Of a stretch of DNA of 10,197 bases, positions 1-6,168 are shown piece after piece. Both the position numbers and the translations under genes were made by a program. The stretch comes from Actinoplanes liguriensis. GTDB taxonomy: Bacteria; Actinomycetota; Actinomycetes; Mycobacteriales; Micromonosporaceae. The DNA lies in the NCBI GenBank assembly GCA_000715855.1, contig KL571256.1:3762-13958 (forward strand), given 5' to 3'. The notes below the pieces were generated by a model that was not told the origin of the DNA, did not search any database, and saw only the letters and a list, made by a program, of their open reading frames with translations. The first letter of the stretch is position 1; every line of letters starts with the position of its first letter.

Positions 1-18
1 GATGTGTATAAGAGACAG
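1..18 (+). other. Nextera (Tn5 mosaic end) sequencing adapter remnant
   Basis: The first 18 bases read GATGTGTATAAGAGACAG, which is the 19-base Nextera transposase mosaic-end adapter without its first A. Genomic sequence begins at base 19. This is library-preparation sequence left on a contig end. It truncates the minus-strand lipoprotein gene that follows. Plus-strand translation of this point gives the peptide MCIRDS, which is a product of the adapter and not of a gene. Confidence 0.96.
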
Positions 19-171
19 CTGCCCTGGGGCGGCGTTCGCGCCACCGCCGCTGGTGTCGGTCTTGACCTGTGCGTCGTTGCCGGTGTCGTTGCTGGTGCAG
101 GCGGTGAGCGCCAGTCCGGCGCCGGCTGCCGCGCTGCCGAGAAGGATGCGCCTACGGCTTATCGGGGTCAT
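19..171 (-). CDS. Sugar ABC transporter substrate-binding lipoprotein, N-terminal 51 codons only
   Basis: Only the export signal and the start of the mature linker are present, because the contig ends in adapter at base 18. The ATG at 171 begins a signal peptide: an arginine cluster (SRRRILL, residues 5-11, resembling a twin-arginine motif), a hydrophobic Ala/Gly/Leu core, and a lipobox L22-T23-A24-C25. Cys25 is therefore the predicted lipidated first mature residue. Residues 26-51 are rich in Thr, Ser, Gly, Asn and Asp, like the flexible linker of actinobacterial binding lipoproteins. It follows a CUT2 sugar permease with a 20-base overlap, which is the usual place for the periplasmic-type binding protein (RbsB/XylF class). 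It is preceded by AGGAGG four bases before the ATG. The ligand cannot be told, because the binding domain is missing. The lipoprotein call is firm; the binding-protein role is inferred from context. Confidence 0.8.
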
Positions 172-1171
172 TTCTCCTCCTGAGGAGGTGGGTGAGGGAG
201 CGATAACGGAACTGCTGAAGGAGCACGGCGGCCACGATGATGCCGCCCTTGACCATGTTCTGGACCTCGGTGGCAAGGTTGTTGATGGCGAACAGGTTGG
301 TGATCGTGGAGAAGACCAGCACCCCGAACAGGGCGCCGACGATGGTGCCGCGGCCGCCGCTGAGCAGCGTGCCGCCGATGATCGCCGCGGCGATCGCGTC
401 CAGCTCGTAGAGGTTGGCCATCGCCGCCTGCGCGCTGGTGGCCTGCGAGGTGAGCATGATCGCGCCGATCCCGCAGCACAGCCCGGAGAGCACGTAGAGC
501 AGCAGCGTGTGCCGTTTGACGTTGATGCCGGCCAGCCGGGCCGCCTCCGGGTTGCCGCCGACCGCGACCGTGCGCCGGCCGAACGTCGTGCGGTTCAGCA
601 GCACCCAGCCGGCCGCGACGACCACCGCCAGGATCCAGACCAGCAGCGGGATCCCGATCAGTTTCGTGGTGGCGATGCTGTTGATCGTGTCGTTCGCGGA
701 GACCTGCGTCTGCTTGCCGGAGATCTGGGCGGCCAGACCGCGCGCCGAGACCAGCATGGCGAGCGTCGCGATGAAGGGGACCAATTTGCCGTACGCGATG
801 AGCGCGCCGTTGACCACCCCCACGGCGACTCCCACGGCGAGCGCCGTGAAGATCATGCCGCCCGCGCCGTAGGACTGCGTCGCCAGCGTGGTGGCCCAGA
901 CGCCGGCCAGTGCGATGATCGCGCCCACCGACAGGTCGATCCCACCACCGATGATCACGAACGTCATGCCGACCGTGACCACCCCGATCCCGGACGCCTG
1001 CTGCAGGATGATCAGAATGTTGTTCCGCACCCAGGACGGGTCGGAGTAGAGCTCGGGCCTGGTGACGATCCCGATGATCACCAGGATGACGAGCACTCCG
1101 ACGAGGCCGAGGTTGCGTAAGAGGTTGTCGTCGTACTTCTGTGCCTTGGGAAGCGCCGTCTCGGCGATCAC
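152..1171 (-). CDS. CUT2-family sugar ABC transporter permease (RbsC/XylH-like)
   Basis: This is an inner-membrane channel subunit of a simple-sugar ABC importer, 339 residues, normal for the BPD_transp_2 family. Family marks are visible: GGIDLSVGAIIALAG at residues 76-90, VAVGGNPEAARLAGINV at 202-218, and the cytoplasmic coupling segment YELDAIAAAIIGGTLLSGGRGT at about 255-276. Hydrophobic segments run through the protein from about residue 21 to 320, with a basic tail (LLRRRNDPDKP). The start is GTG at 1171, chosen because it overlaps the ATPase stop as GTGA (1168-1171) and has GGAGGGAG seven bases upstream. The 3' end overlaps the lipoprotein start by 20 bases. Codon 18 is TTA (1118-1120), very rare in this sequence. 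Family assignment is secure. The sugar is not known; ribose, xylose, galactose and inositol systems share these motifs. Confidence 0.93.
   Translation of the reverse strand: MIAETALPKAQKYDDNLLRNLGLVGVLVILVIIGIVTRPELYSDPSWVRNNILIILQQASGIGVVTVGMTFVIIGGGIDLSVGAIIALAGVWATTLATQSYGAGGMIFTALAVGVAVGVVNGALIAYGKLVPFIATLAMLVSARGLAAQISGKQTQVSANDTINSIATTKLIGIPLLVWILAVVVAAGWVLLNRTTFGRRTVAVGGNPEAARLAGINVKRHTLLLYVLSGLCCGIGAIMLTSQATSAQAAMANLYELDAIAAAIIGGTLLSGGRGTIVGALFGVLVFSTITNLFAINNLATEVQNMVKGGIIVAAVLLQQFRYRSLTHLLRRRNDPDKP
172..188 (-). promoter_or_regulatory. Shine-Dalgarno of the lipoprotein gene, inside a perfect palindrome
   Basis: On the minus strand this reads CCTCCT-C-AGGAGG followed by AGAA and the ATG at 171. 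AGGAGG is a consensus ribosome-binding site. The CCTCCT just upstream is its exact complement, so the mRNA could fold into a five-base-pair stem (CCUCC/GGAGG) with a three-base loop that hides the site. The whole element lies inside the end of the permease coding region, whose stop is at 152-154. Ribosomes finishing the permease would melt it. The palindrome is seen; the coupling role is inferred. Confidence 0.5.
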
Positions 1172-2709
1172 GCGGCTTCTCCCTCCATCAGCGACCCCGC
1201 CATCACGAGGTCGAGCACGGTGTCCTCGCCGATCTCGCCGGCGAGCGCCTCGTGGATCAGCCGGCCCTCGCGCATGACCAGCACCCGGTCGGCGAGCCCG
1301 AGCACCTCCGGCACCTCGCTGGAGACCAGCAGGACGCCGACGCCGTTCGCGGCCAGGTCGTGGATGACCTGGTAGAGCTCGGCGCGCGCGCCGACGTCGA
1401 CGCCGCGGGTCGGCTCGTCGAGCAGCAGCAGCCGGGTCTTCTCACCCAGCAGCCAGCGGCCGACGACCACCTTCTGCTGGTTGCCGCCGGAGAGCGTGCG
1501 CGCCGGGCGGTCCACATCGCGCGGGCGCAGCTCCAGGCTGTCGGCGGTGCGCTGGGCGGCGGCCCGCTCGTCGCGGGCGGCGGTGAAACCGGCCCGGGCG
1601 AAACCGGCGAACGACGCCAGGGTCATGTTCTTGAAGACCGGTTCGTCGAGGAGCAGGGCCTGGCTCTTGCGCTCCTCGGGCGCCATGCCCATGCCGTGCC
1701 GGACGGCGCCGCCGACGCTCGTGATCCGGTGACCGTTCAGGATCACGGTGCCGTGGTCCGCGCGGCGGGCGCCGAAGATCGTTTCGAGGAGCTCGGAACG
1801 GCCGGAGCCGACCAGGCCGGCGATGCCGACGATCTCGCCGGGGCGGACCGTGAGGCTGACGCCGGCGAACTCTCCGGCGCGGCTGAGGCCCTCGACCGTC
1901 AGCAGCGGGGTGGTCTCCCGGTCCGGGGCGGCGCGGGGCGGGAAGTCGTACTCGAAGGATCGCCCGGTCATCTTTCCCACCAGTTCCCTGGTGGGCGTCC
2001 GTGCTGGTAGGCCGGCCGCGGTCGTGCGGCCGTCCTTGAGGACCGTGACGCGGTCACCGATCTCGCGGATCTCGGCGAGCCGGTGCGAGATGTAGACGAC
2101 CGCGATGCCGTTCGCGGTCAGCTCCCGGATGATCCGGAACAGGTTCGCGACCTCGTCGTGGGCCAGGACGGCGCTCGGCTCGTCCATCACGATCAGCTTC
2201 GCGTCGTGCGAGAGGGCGCGGGCCATGCTGACGATCTGCTTGCCGGCCGCCGGTAGGTCCTTGATCAGGCGACGCGGGGAGATTTCCGGGTGACCGAGTT
2301 TGGTCAGGATCGTCCGGGTCTGCGCGGCCGCGCTGCGCCGCCGGGTGAACCCGAACCGGGACGGCTCGTGCCCGAGGAACGCGTTCTCCGCGACGGACAG
2401 GTCGTCGACCAGGTCCAGCTCCTGGTAGATGGTGGCGATCCCGGCGCGCATCGCGGCCTGCGGGCTGGCCGGCGCGAACGGCTCGCCCTGCCAGAGGATC
2501 TCGCCCGAGTCGGCGTGGTGAACCCCGGCGAGGACCTTGATCAGGGTCGACTTCCCGGCGCCGTTCTGCCCCAGCAGGCAATGAACTTCACCCTCAAAAA
2601 CTTCCAGGTGTACGCCGTCGAGCGCGCGAACCCCGGGAAAAGCCTTCACGACATCCGAGAGTTTGAGAATCGCGCGCGTGGCTGATGATTCGCTCGCAAG
2701 CTCGCTCAT
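1168..2709 (-). CDS. Sugar ABC transporter ATP-binding protein with two nucleotide-binding domains (RbsA/XylG/MglA-like)
   Basis: This is a 513-residue cytoplasmic ATPase that energises the neighbouring CUT2 permease. NBD1 has Walker A GQNGAGKS (47-54), Q-loop Gln96, Walker B LIVMDEP (172-178) and H-loop His209, but a degenerate signature (LPAAGKQ, 152-158). NBD2 has the canonical signature LSGGNQQ (406-412) and Walker B LLLLDEP (427-433), but its Walker A is GLVGSGRS (298-305) with Arg304 replacing lysine, and its H-loop position reads VSSE. In an ABC dimer the intact NBD1 Walker motifs face the NBD2 signature, so one competent ATP site is expected, which is typical of this family. The reading frame stays open upstream to 3249. 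The ATG at 2709 is preferred because it overlaps the regulator stop as ATGA (2706-2709) and gives the family's usual length. The upstream Shine-Dalgarno is weak, consistent with translational coupling. Confidence 0.95.
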   Translation of the reverse strand: MSELASESSATRAILKLSDVVKAFPGVRALDGVHLEVFEGEVHCLLGQNGAGKSTLIKVLAGVHHADSGEILWQGEPFAPASPQAAMRAGIATIYQELDLVDDLSVAENAFLGHEPSRFGFTRRRSAAAQTRTILTKLGHPEISPRRLIKDLPAAGKQIVSMARALSHDAKLIVMDEPSAVLAHDEVANLFRIIRELTANGIAVVYISHRLAEIREIGDRVTVLKDGRTTAAGLPARTPTRELVGKMTGRSFEYDFPPRAAPDRETTPLLTVEGLSRAGEFAGVSLTVRPGEIVGIAGLVGSGRSELLETIFGARRADHGTVILNGHRITSVGGAVRHGMGMAPEERKSQALLLDEPVFKNMTLASFAGFARAGFTAARDERAAAQRTADSLELRPRDVDRPARTLSGGNQQKVVVGRWLLGEKTRLLLLDEPTRGVDVGARAELYQVIHDLAANGVGVLLVSSEVPEVLGLADRVLVMREGRLIHEALAGEIGEDTVLDLVMAGSLMEGEAA

Positions 2710-3872
2710 GGGATCTGCTCGAACGCCGCGTCGCTCGCCAGCACCGCCGCGCCGGTGACACCCGCCCGGCCGCTCAGCTCGGAGAGAACGACGGGCAGGT
2801 TGCCGGTGGCCAGCGGAAGGGAGCGGCGGTAGACGACGCTGCGGATCTCGGCCAGTAGTACATGGCCGAGCTGCGCCAACCCACCCCCGATGACGATCAT
2901 CGACGGATTGGCGAAGCTCACCAGGGCCGCCAGCACGCCCCCGACGCGCCGCCCGCCCTCGCGGATCAGCTTGATGCAGACCACGTCGCCCTCGGCCGCG
3001 CCGTCCGCGACGTCCTTGGCGTTGAGCTGACTGCTCTTCGACAGGCGCTCGGCGAGCGCGGGGGAGGCCCCGGACCGGGCCGCCGCGAGGGCGTCCCGGG
3101 CCAGCGCCGCGCCGCTGAACACCGCCTCCAGGCAGCCGGTGTTCCCGCACGAACAGGTCGGGCCGCCCGCGTCGACCTGGATGTGCCCGATGTCGCCGGC
3201 GCATCCGTCGACCCCGCGGTAGACCCCGCCGGACAGGTGGATCCCGCACCCGATACCGGTGCCGATCTTCACGAACAGGAAGTCGTCGACGGAGCGCGCG
3301 ACCCCGCCGTGGCGCTCGCCGACCGCCATGATGTTGACGTCGTTGTCCACCACGACCGGGCAGCCGTGCTCGCGAGCGAGCAGTTCGCGCACCGGGTAGC
3401 GGTCCCAGCCGGGCATTATCGGCGGCGACACCGGCACGCCGTCGCGGAAGCTGACCGGCCCCGGGACGCCGATGCCGACCCCGTCCAGCCGGTCGTAGAC
3501 GCCCTCGGCGCGGGCCTTGGCGAGCAGTTCGCCGACGCGGTGCAGGATCGGCTTCGGTCCTTTGCGGATGTCGGCCGGCTCCCGGTACGCCGCGAGCGTC
3601 TCCAGCCGGCCGTTGACCACCTCGACGTCGATCGACCCGGCGCCCAGGTCGACCGCCGCGAACCGCAGCCGCGGGTGGATCTCGACCAGCGTGGAACGGC
3701 GGCCGCCCCGCGAGGCGGCCATCCCGGCCTCGGTGATGAAACCCGCTTTGATCAGGCGTTCTATCTCGCCGGTCAGCCTCGGGCGGGTCAGCCCCAGGCG
3801 ATCGCCGAGCTCGGCCCGGGAGACCGGACCGTCGTCCCGGAGCGCACGAAGAATCGATAACACGACAGCCAC
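2706..3872 (-). CDS. ROK-family transcriptional regulator of the sugar operon
   Basis: A 388-residue regulator with an N-terminal winged helix (about residues 1-65, SRAELGDRLGLTRPRLTGEIERL) and a C-terminal ROK sugar-kinase-like domain. The ROK zinc site is complete: His230 in GDIGH, then Cys240, Cys242 and Cys247 in CSCGNTGCLE. The sugar-site DND (176-178) and the loop GTGIGCGIHLSG (204-215) are kept. The N-terminal phosphate motif reads DLGAGS (75-80) instead of the kinase DxGGT, so this should be a sugar-sensing repressor rather than a kinase. It is the first gene of the transporter operon and probably controls it and itself. The start is uncertain. GTG at 3872 has GGGA six bases upstream; GTG at 3863 (codon 4) has a better GAGGTGG five bases upstream. 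No ATG is available before the in-frame stop at 3903-3905. Leucine 5 is TTA (3858-3860). The inducer is unknown, probably the imported sugar. Confidence 0.93.
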   Translation of the reverse strand: MAVVLSILRALRDDGPVSRAELGDRLGLTRPRLTGEIERLIKAGFITEAGMAASRGGRRSTLVEIHPRLRFAAVDLGAGSIDVEVVNGRLETLAAYREPADIRKGPKPILHRVGELLAKARAEGVYDRLDGVGIGVPGPVSFRDGVPVSPPIMPGWDRYPVRELLAREHGCPVVVDNDVNIMAVGERHGGVARSVDDFLFVKIGTGIGCGIHLSGGVYRGVDGCAGDIGHIQVDAGGPTCSCGNTGCLEAVFSGAALARDALAAARSGASPALAERLSKSSQLNAKDVADGAAEGDVVCIKLIREGGRRVGGVLAALVSFANPSMIVIGGGLAQLGHVLLAEIRSVVYRRSLPLATGNLPVVLSELSGRAGVTGAAVLASDAAFEQIP

Positions 3873-3899
3873 CTCACGTCCCGTGCTGTGTTGGCCGTC

Positions 3900-3929
3900 A
3901 CGTTAGGACGCTTCCGTCGGCGTGGTCCA
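3900..3929 (-). promoter_or_regulatory. Candidate promoter of the sugar operon
   Basis: On the minus strand TGGACC (3929-3924) is followed after 18 bases by TAACGT (3905-3900). These match the -35 TTGACA at four of six positions and the -10 TAnnnT pattern. Transcription would start near 3893, about 20 bases before the ROK start. The -35 hexamer is also one arm of an inverted repeat (GGTCCA 3924-3929 / TGGACC 3945-3950), so a bound repressor could block it. This is a pattern match only; high-GC promoters are poorly conserved. Confidence 0.3.
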
Positions 3930-3941
3930 CACCTTCGTTCT

Positions 3942-3976
3942 GTTTGGACCGAACTTTTGTCGCTCCGTGCAAAAGT
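3942..3976. promoter_or_regulatory. Candidate operator dyads upstream of the ROK regulator
   Basis: Two overlapping dyads lie 70-104 bases upstream of the ROK start. GTTtGGaCCgAAC (3942-3954) is a 13-base palindrome centred on 3948, with five of six pairs matching. ACTTTTG (3953-3959) and CAAAAGT (3970-3976) form a perfect seven-base inverted repeat with a ten-base spacer. The AT-rich arms stand out in a GC-rich intergenic region. ROK and LacI regulators bind such dyads, and the first gene of the operon is a ROK protein, so autoregulation is a reasonable inference. Which dyad is the operator cannot be decided here. Confidence 0.4.
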
Positions 3977-4002
3977 CGGCGCGCGGACCACCCCGCGAGG
4001 CC

Positions 4003-4038
4003 GCCGCCGCGCCCCCGATCCGGGCTGCGCGGGGCGGC
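4003..4038 (-). terminator. Strong GC hairpin, probable terminator of the sigma-factor operon
   Basis: The hairpin begins 21 bases after the stop of the AhpD-fold gene. The outer stem pairs GCCGC(cc)CGCGC (4038-4027, two-base bulge) with GCGCGGCGGC (4012-4003). The inner stem pairs CCCG (4024-4021) with CGGG (4017-4014) around a three-base loop GAT. That gives about 14 GC pairs. No U-tract follows, which is common among actinobacterial terminators. It sits between the two operons and upstream of the sugar-operon promoter candidate. Confidence 0.55.
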
Positions 4039-4059
4039 TCACGCCGTACGGGAAAGGGA

Positions 4060-4608
4060 TTATCTCCGGGCTTGATAGCCGGACGTGGTGATGCGTTCGG
4101 CGGACATCAGGTAGGCCCGCGGGTCCTCCGGGCCGCGGGTGCCGAGACCGTCGACGTAACGGTTGAACATCGCGAACGCGGCGGCGATCAGCACCGTGTC
4201 GTGGATTTCCGGGTCGGTCGCGCCCTCCGAGCGGGCGGCCGCGACCAGAGCCTCGGTGACGTCCCGGCCGTCCCGGCGGACCGCCTCGGCGATCCGCAGC
4301 AACGCCCGCAGCCTGGCCGGGATCGGCGCGGCCGACAGATCCGCGCGGACCTGCTCGACCAGCGCCATGCCCTCCGGCAGCTGCGCGGCGGCGGCCGCCG
4401 AGTGCGAGTCGCGGCAGAAGTCGCACTCGTTGAGCGCCGAGACGTGCGCGGCGATCAGCTCACGCTCGCCACGGGTGAGAGAGTTCGGCCCTCGCAGCAG
4501 GGTCTCCGCGAGGGCCATCAGCGGGGCGGCCGTTTCCGGCCGGTACTTCAGCAGGCCCTGGATGCCGGGCAGCGCCCGCTCGTCAACGCCGAGATCGATG
4601 TACGCCAT
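4060..4608 (-). CDS. AhpD-like / carboxymuconolactone decarboxylase-family protein (peroxidase-related)
   Basis: A 182-residue, mostly helical cytoplasmic protein. It has the AhpD redox signature Glu61-Cys62-x-x-Cys65-x-x-x-His69 (ECDFCRDSH) and the conserved C-terminal AMFNRYVDGLGT (146-157) seen in uncharacterised peroxidase-related members. In AhpD the CxxC pair and nearby histidine reduce peroxides or pass electrons to a peroxiredoxin. The motif predicts a thiol-redox or peroxidase role here, but the substrate is unknown. The ATG at 4608 has GGTGG four bases upstream and lies 18 bases after the stop of the membrane protein gene, so it is the last gene of the sigma-factor operon. A terminator-like hairpin follows. 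No partner peroxiredoxin (AhpC) is in view. A carboxymuconolactone decarboxylase proper would be a less likely reading. Confidence 0.88.
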   Translation of the reverse strand: MAYIDLGVDERALPGIQGLLKYRPETAAPLMALAETLLRGPNSLTRGERELIAAHVSALNECDFCRDSHSAAAAAQLPEGMALVEQVRADLSAAPIPARLRALLRIAEAVRRDGRDVTEALVAAARSEGATDPEIHDTVLIAAAFAMFNRYVDGLGTRGPEDPRAYLMSAERITTSGYQARR

Positions 4609-4626
4609 CCGGCCACCGTATCGACC

Positions 4627-5658
4627 TCAGTCACAGCCGAGACCCTGCTGCCAGGCCGGCGGGATCTTGCCCTTGGCGACCTTGTCGGCCACCTCCCAGA
4701 ACGACTCGGCCCAGTCGCCCTCGTCCACCATCGACTTCAGGACCTTCCAGTTGTGGCTGCTGCGCATGGCCTGCTCGGCGCGCTTGCGGGCGGCCTTGTC
4801 ACCGGCCTTGTCGGCGCGCTCCCACTCGGCGATCCAGGCGCACCCGACCTTCCCGGTGACCTGCGCGCCGAACTGGTACGGGTCGTTGGTGCCGAAGCCG
4901 AGCAGCGCATCGGTGTCGAAGTTCGGCGGCATCGGCACGTCGGCGAGCACCTTGTTGGCGGCCTCGGCGGCCTTGTCCGGCGTGACGACCTCGGGCGGCA
5001 TGGCGGCCAGGAACGCCTTCGAGTCGACCCGCTCGACGTTCTTCACCACCGCGTCGAACGTGGCGCGCGTCCATGTCCCGCCGGTGCGCAGCTCGGCGAA
5101 CATGCCGTCCCGGGCGTGCAGCATCAGGGCGAAGTCGCCGGCGCTGTAGGTGAAGACGTCGCCCGGCCAGTCGCCGATCGCGGCGGCCTCCGGCTTGCTC
5201 ACCTGCAGCCGGTCGTCGTAGTAGCTCTGGTAGTACTTCGCCGGGTACCAGGTGATGTCGAGCGAGCTGGCGCCCTTCGCGAAGAAGATGTCGCCGCTCT
5301 CGTCGGCGAAGCCGTAGACACTGGTGATCTTCCAGCCCGGCTCGTCGATCAGCAGCCGCGGGTTGGCCTCGGCGGCCTTGAGCACGAACGCGTACGAGTC
5401 GGCCGCGTCCGGCGCGGCGATCGAGATGTTCGGCAGCGGGGCCGCGTACTCGGTGGTGTCGCGCTGGTGCACGAACACGGCGGCGGCGCCGACGACGCCG
5501 AGCACGGCGGCGGCGGTGGCCAGGGGGATCAGCACCCGCCGGGGTGGTTTGCGGACAGCCATGATCTCCTCCAGGAGCTCCTGGTCAGCCCCGTGAAGGT
5601 CGTGGATACGGTACGGATCGGCGTCGCGGACCAGGTGGTCCAGGCGGTCGTCGGTCAT
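4627..5658 (-). CDS. Single-pass membrane protein, candidate anti-sigma factor partner of the upstream ECF sigma
   Basis: 343 residues: an acidic cytoplasmic N-terminus of about 40 residues (MTDDRLDHLVRDADPYR...), basic residues (RKPPRR), one membrane helix at about 42-63, then an extracytoplasmic domain of some 280 residues rich in Asp, Lys, Tyr and Trp. The ATG at 5658 overlaps the sigma stop as ATGA (5655-5658) and has a very strong GGAGGAGG four bases upstream. Topology and coupling are what anti-sigma factors show, and many actinomycete ECF genes are followed by such a protein (it resembles the CU044_5270-type group, from memory). However, no zinc-anti-sigma HxxxCxxC motif is visible in the N-terminus. 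Only two cysteines are seen, Cys273 and Cys342, both outside the membrane and able to form a disulfide. The anti-sigma role is inferred from position; a ligand-sensing membrane protein is the alternative. Confidence 0.75.
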   Translation of the reverse strand: MTDDRLDHLVRDADPYRIHDLHGADQELLEEIMAVRKPPRRVLIPLATAAAVLGVVGAAAVFVHQRDTTEYAAPLPNISIAAPDAADSYAFVLKAAEANPRLLIDEPGWKITSVYGFADESGDIFFAKGASSLDITWYPAKYYQSYYDDRLQVSKPEAAAIGDWPGDVFTYSAGDFALMLHARDGMFAELRTGGTWTRATFDAVVKNVERVDSKAFLAAMPPEVVTPDKAAEAANKVLADVPMPPNFDTDALLGFGTNDPYQFGAQVTGKVGCAWIAEWERADKAGDKAARKRAEQAMRSSHNWKVLKSMVDEGDWAESFWEVADKVAKGKIPPAWQQGLGCD

Positions 5659-6165
5659 CGGTCCTCCTCCGGGGTCGGTGCGGTCAGGACGCTGGAGACA
5701 TGTCCGGGTGGGTCCAGATCGTCACCGACGAGTTCACGCAGCCGGGCGCGGGCCCGGGACAACCGGGTGCGGACCGCTGCCGCGTTCACCCCGAGCACCT
5801 CGGCCACCTCGCGCGGCTCCAGACCCTCCCACACGGTCAGGGTCAGCACCTCGCGGTCCAGGGCGCCGAGGCGGGCCAGGGCGTCGCGGACCGCCAGCCG
5901 CTCCGGGACGTCGTTGCCCGGGTCCGGGATGACGGCCGCCAGCCGCCGGCGCAGGCGCTGTCTCTTATACACGGGCCACGCCGTACAGCCAGAGACGGGT
6001 CTCGTGGCCGCCCGGCATCTCGGCGCGCCGCCGCCAGGCGATCAGGAACGTCTCGGCGACGATGTCGGCCGCGTCCGCGGGCTGCTCGACGCGGCGCAGC
6101 GCGTAGCCGAGCAGGGACGGGAAGGTGGCGGCGTACACCTGCCGGAACTGGTCGTCGGAGTTCAC
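5655..6165 (-). CDS. ECF-type RNA polymerase sigma factor, frame broken by an assembly adapter
   Basis: The gene starts at GTG 6165 (GAGG six bases upstream) and encodes sigma region 2 in residues 1-64, with DIVAETFLIAW (34-44) matching region 2.2 and RLWLYGVAR near the end. It then runs into adapter bases 5958-5972 and stops at a TAA made by the adapter (5965-5967). The second half, 5957 to 5655, is in a different frame and encodes region 4: ALDREVLTLTVWEGLEPREVAEVLGVNAAAVRTRLSRARARLRE, the helix-turn-helix that binds -35 elements. About 165 native residues are visible. A family member would have roughly 14 more at the break (the NVLAN..RR linker), so a short segment is lost. If all other bases are right, that segment is 2 modulo 3 bases long. 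There is no SnoaL-type C-terminal extension. Three bases separate the gene from the kinase stop, and its own stop overlaps the next gene. Probably intact in the organism. Confidence 0.9.
5958..5972 (-). other. Internal Nextera adapter fragment (assembly artefact)
   Basis: CTGTCTCTTATACAC is the reverse complement of 15 of the 19 bases of the Nextera mosaic end, the same sequence as at bases 1-18 in the opposite orientation. It sits exactly where the sigma factor loses its reading frame and yields the artefactual peptide MYKRQ. Two contig ends were evidently joined through untrimmed adapter. Confidence 0.95.
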
Positions 6166-6168
6166 ACC

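Noticed and set aside
2..1120. Plus-strand open frame starting MCIRDS.
   Set aside because: The start lies in adapter sequence and the rest is antisense to the permease; its composition is Asp/Arg/Gln/His-rich.
2710..3249. An N-terminal extension of the ABC ATPase up to 3249.
   Set aside because: It would overlap the ROK gene out of frame, with Arg/Gly-rich sequence. The ATG at 2709 gives the family length and a standard ATGA overlap.
3922..3991. GTGGTCC (3922-3928) / GGACCAC (3985-3991) as a long-range inverted repeat.
   Set aside because: Seven GC-rich bases separated by 56 are easily found by chance here; the shorter-spaced dyads are better operator candidates.
3873..4059. A small gene or RNA in the space between the two operons.
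   Set aside because: Only the hairpin, dyads and promoter-like hexamers are seen; no reading frame with a plausible start and composition fits.
5655..5972. A separate small gene starting MYKRQ, with its GTG at 5972.
   Set aside because: The first codons are adapter. The remainder is region 4 of the sigma factor.
5958..5972. A natural Tn5/IS50 end interrupting the sigma gene.
   Set aside because: No transposase, no nine-base target duplication and only 15 bases of mosaic end; the contig edge carries the same adapter, so a library artefact explains both.
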